Assembly (NCBI RefSeq): GCF_018618415.1
Contig: NZ_JACSMA010000002.1
Span: 186,001-250,000, forward strand
Length of the DNA: 64,000 nt
Direction: 5' to 3'
From: Exiguobacterium sp. s146
GTDB lineage: Bacteria > Bacillota > Bacilli > Exiguobacteriales > Exiguobacteriaceae
A program made the position numbers and the translations under genes. Under the pieces are notes generated by a model. That model did no database searches, had not been told where the DNA came from, and worked only from the letters and a program-made list of their open reading frames with translations. How positions within the stretch are numbered: the stretch's first letter is position 1; each line of letters starts with the position of its first letter. Shown here piece after piece: positions 62,875 to 64,000 of the stretch.

Positions 62875-63295
62875 GTTGTTCCTCGAATAACGCGTTGGCG
62901 TCGAGAAGTGAGAACAGTTTGTCCTCTCCTTTCGCGATCGCCGTCAAATGAGCCGACAACATGTCTCGACTCGATTCAGGAATCGGTTCGAGACGAACGT
63001 CTTCGCTTTCCACGACCTCGTTGGCGCGATCGACGATAAAACCGGCATCGCCTTGATTGAGCGAGGCGATTAAAATCCGAGTCTCGTCGGTTGGTTCGAC
63101 CGCCTCATACCCGAGGCGGAGGCGAAGATCGATGACCGGTGTGACGACACCGCGAAGATTGATGACACCCTTAACGTGAGCCGGTGCGTTCGGGACGCGT
63201 GTGACCGGTTGGACCCGTTCAATCGAGCGGACCGATTGGACATCGATTCCGTATGTGTTCGTTCCCAGTGAAAAGACTACCCATTTTTGTTCCAT
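62864..63295 (-). CDS. cheW: Chemotaxis coupling protein CheW
   Basis: Links chemoreceptors to the CheA kinase. A single SH3-like CheW domain: FSLGTNTYGIDVQSVRSIE, VTRVPNAPAHVKGVINLRGVVTPVIDLRLRLG and GFIVDRANEVV. 143 residues. The ATG at 63295 lies 12 bases after the cheA stop with AAGGAGGAAGAAGGATGG-type binding sequence. Confidence 0.95.
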   Translation of the reverse strand: MEQKWVVFSLGTNTYGIDVQSVRSIERVQPVTRVPNAPAHVKGVINLRGVVTPVIDLRLRLGYEAVEPTDETRILIASLNQGDAGFIVDRANEVVESEDVRLEPIPESSRDMLSAHLTAIAKGEDKLFSLLDANALFEEQHAE

Positions 63296-63307
63296 CCTTC
63301 TTCCTCC

Positions 63308-64000
63308 TTAGAACAGATCGTTGCTGTCGACAATCAAGGCGACACGCCCGTCTCCGAGTATCGTTGCACCCGAGATGGCTGGAATGCCCTCGAGATACGT
63401 CCCGAGCGGCTTCATGACAATCTCTTGTTGGCCAATCAAATCGTTGACGACCACGCCGACGAGTTTGTTGCCTTTGCGGACGACGACGACCGGGAATTGC
63501 GTCTTCGTCTCCGTCTCAATCGCAAACATTTCTTTTAAATAGACGAGCGGGACGAGCTGACCACGGAAATCGAAGACGCGTTCGCGATGGGCCGTCAAAA
63601 TGTCGGCCTCGTCGAGAAGTGTCGTCTCGAGAATCGATGACAACGGGATGGCGTACGTCTCGTCACCCGCTTGCACGAGCATCGCCGAGATGATGGATAG
63701 CGTGAGCGGAAGGCTGACTTGGAATTTCGTCCCTTGTCCGACGACCGTCTCGAGCGTGACGACCCCACCGAGTGACTCGATCTTGTTTTTGACGACGTCA
63801 AGACCGACACCGCGACCAGACAAATCGGTGACGACGTCTGCCGTCGAGAAGCCTGGGGCGAAGATGAGCATGGCCACTTCGTTATCGGTCATCGCTGTCG
63901 CTTCTTCCGGGGTGATGACGCCGCGCTCGAGCGCTTTCGAACGGACTTTCTCGACGTGAATCCCGGCCCCGTCGTCCTCGATTTCAATGAAGACCCGGTT
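63308..64000 (-). CDS. cheA: Chemotaxis histidine kinase CheA, C-terminal part (5' end outside the window)
   Basis: Only the last 231 or so codons are present. They cover the end of the ATPase domain (DDGAGI, the G2 block FAPGFSTADVVTDLSGRGVGLDVVKNKIESLGG and GQGTKFQVSLPLTLSI) and the CheW-like regulatory P5 domain (VVVRKGNKLVGVVVNDLIGQQEIV, SGATILGDGRVALI). Frame is open to the window edge; an internal methionine at 63892 is not the start. It heads cheA-cheW-cheC-cheD-sigD as seen here, with more che/flagellar genes expected upstream. Confidence 0.96.
   Translation of the reverse strand, partial: NRVFIEIEDDGAGIHVEKVRSKALERGVITPEEATAMTDNEVAMLIFAPGFSTADVVTDLSGRGVGLDVVKNKIESLGGVVTLETVVGQGTKFQVSLPLTLSIISAMLVQAGDETYAIPLSSILETTLLDEADILTAHRERVFDFRGQLVPLVYLKEMFAIETETKTQFPVVVVRKGNKLVGVVVNDLIGQQEIVMKPLGTYLEGIPAISGATILGDGRVALIVDSNDLF

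Overview
This window is core chromosome of a low-GC-lineage Gram-positive bacterium (class Bacilli), read almost entirely from the minus strand. Gene order follows two stretches of the Bacillus subtilis map: aroC-cheR-ndk-hepT-menG-hepS-hup-yphF-yphE-gpsA-der-rpsA-plsC-cmk-pilZ-prsW, and cheA-cheW-cheC-cheD-sigD-swrB-rpsB-tsf-pyrH-frr-uppS-cdsA-dxr-rseP-proS-polC-rimP-nusA-ylxR-ylxQ-infB-rbfA-truB-ribF-rpsO-pnp-mlpA. The sporulation genes normally found in this synteny (spoIVA, sleB/ypeB, the spoVF region) are missing without debris. A FemABX peptidyltransferase sits beside a MurE that carries a DDPR motif, which suggests an L-Lys wall with an interpeptide bridge. With flagellar sigma D, chemotaxis genes, a bacillithiol disulfide reductase and moderately high GC, this points to Exiguobacterium or a close relative. 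That is an inference; I could not run a search.

Layout. 1-12.7 kb: aromatic and menaquinone metabolism, HU, GTPase Der, an S1-like protein, phospholipid and CMP kinase genes, a PilZ protein and the PrsW protease. 12.7-14.8 kb: the only sizeable plus-strand block, ansA and ypdA. 14.8-21.6 kb: glutamate dehydrogenase, D-Ala-D-Ala ligase, a MecA-type adaptor, a MerR/cobalamin regulator of CarH type with a repeat array upstream, a small membrane protein, RecQ and YpbB. 21.75 kb: ferredoxin (plus strand). 22-28.5 kb: a secreted nuclease lipoprotein, a nucleoside ABC importer (NupNOPQ type) and a GntR regulator. 28.8-36.3 kb: FtsK/SpoIIIE, RNase J and a murE-femX-M15 peptidase cell-wall cluster. 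36.3-47.1 kb: M16 peptidase, PNPase, S15, RibF, TruB, RbfA, IF-2, YlxQ, YlxR, NusA, RimP. 47.2-60.5 kb: PolC, ProRS, RseP, isoprenoid and lipid genes, ribosome recycling, UMP kinase, EF-Ts, S2. 60.6-64 kb: SwrB-like protein, SigD and the chemotaxis genes, ending inside cheA.

I see no tRNA or rRNA genes, insertion sequences, prophage, CRISPR array or defence island. The less ordinary signals are regulatory: an 11-bp-period repeat array before the CarH-like gene, intrinsic terminators placed directly against the ribosome binding site of the following gene in several operons, cre-like sites upstream of gudB and the nucleoside-binding lipoprotein gene, a structured rpsB leader, and a possible small RNA in the only gene-free stretch over 300 bases (28478-28817).
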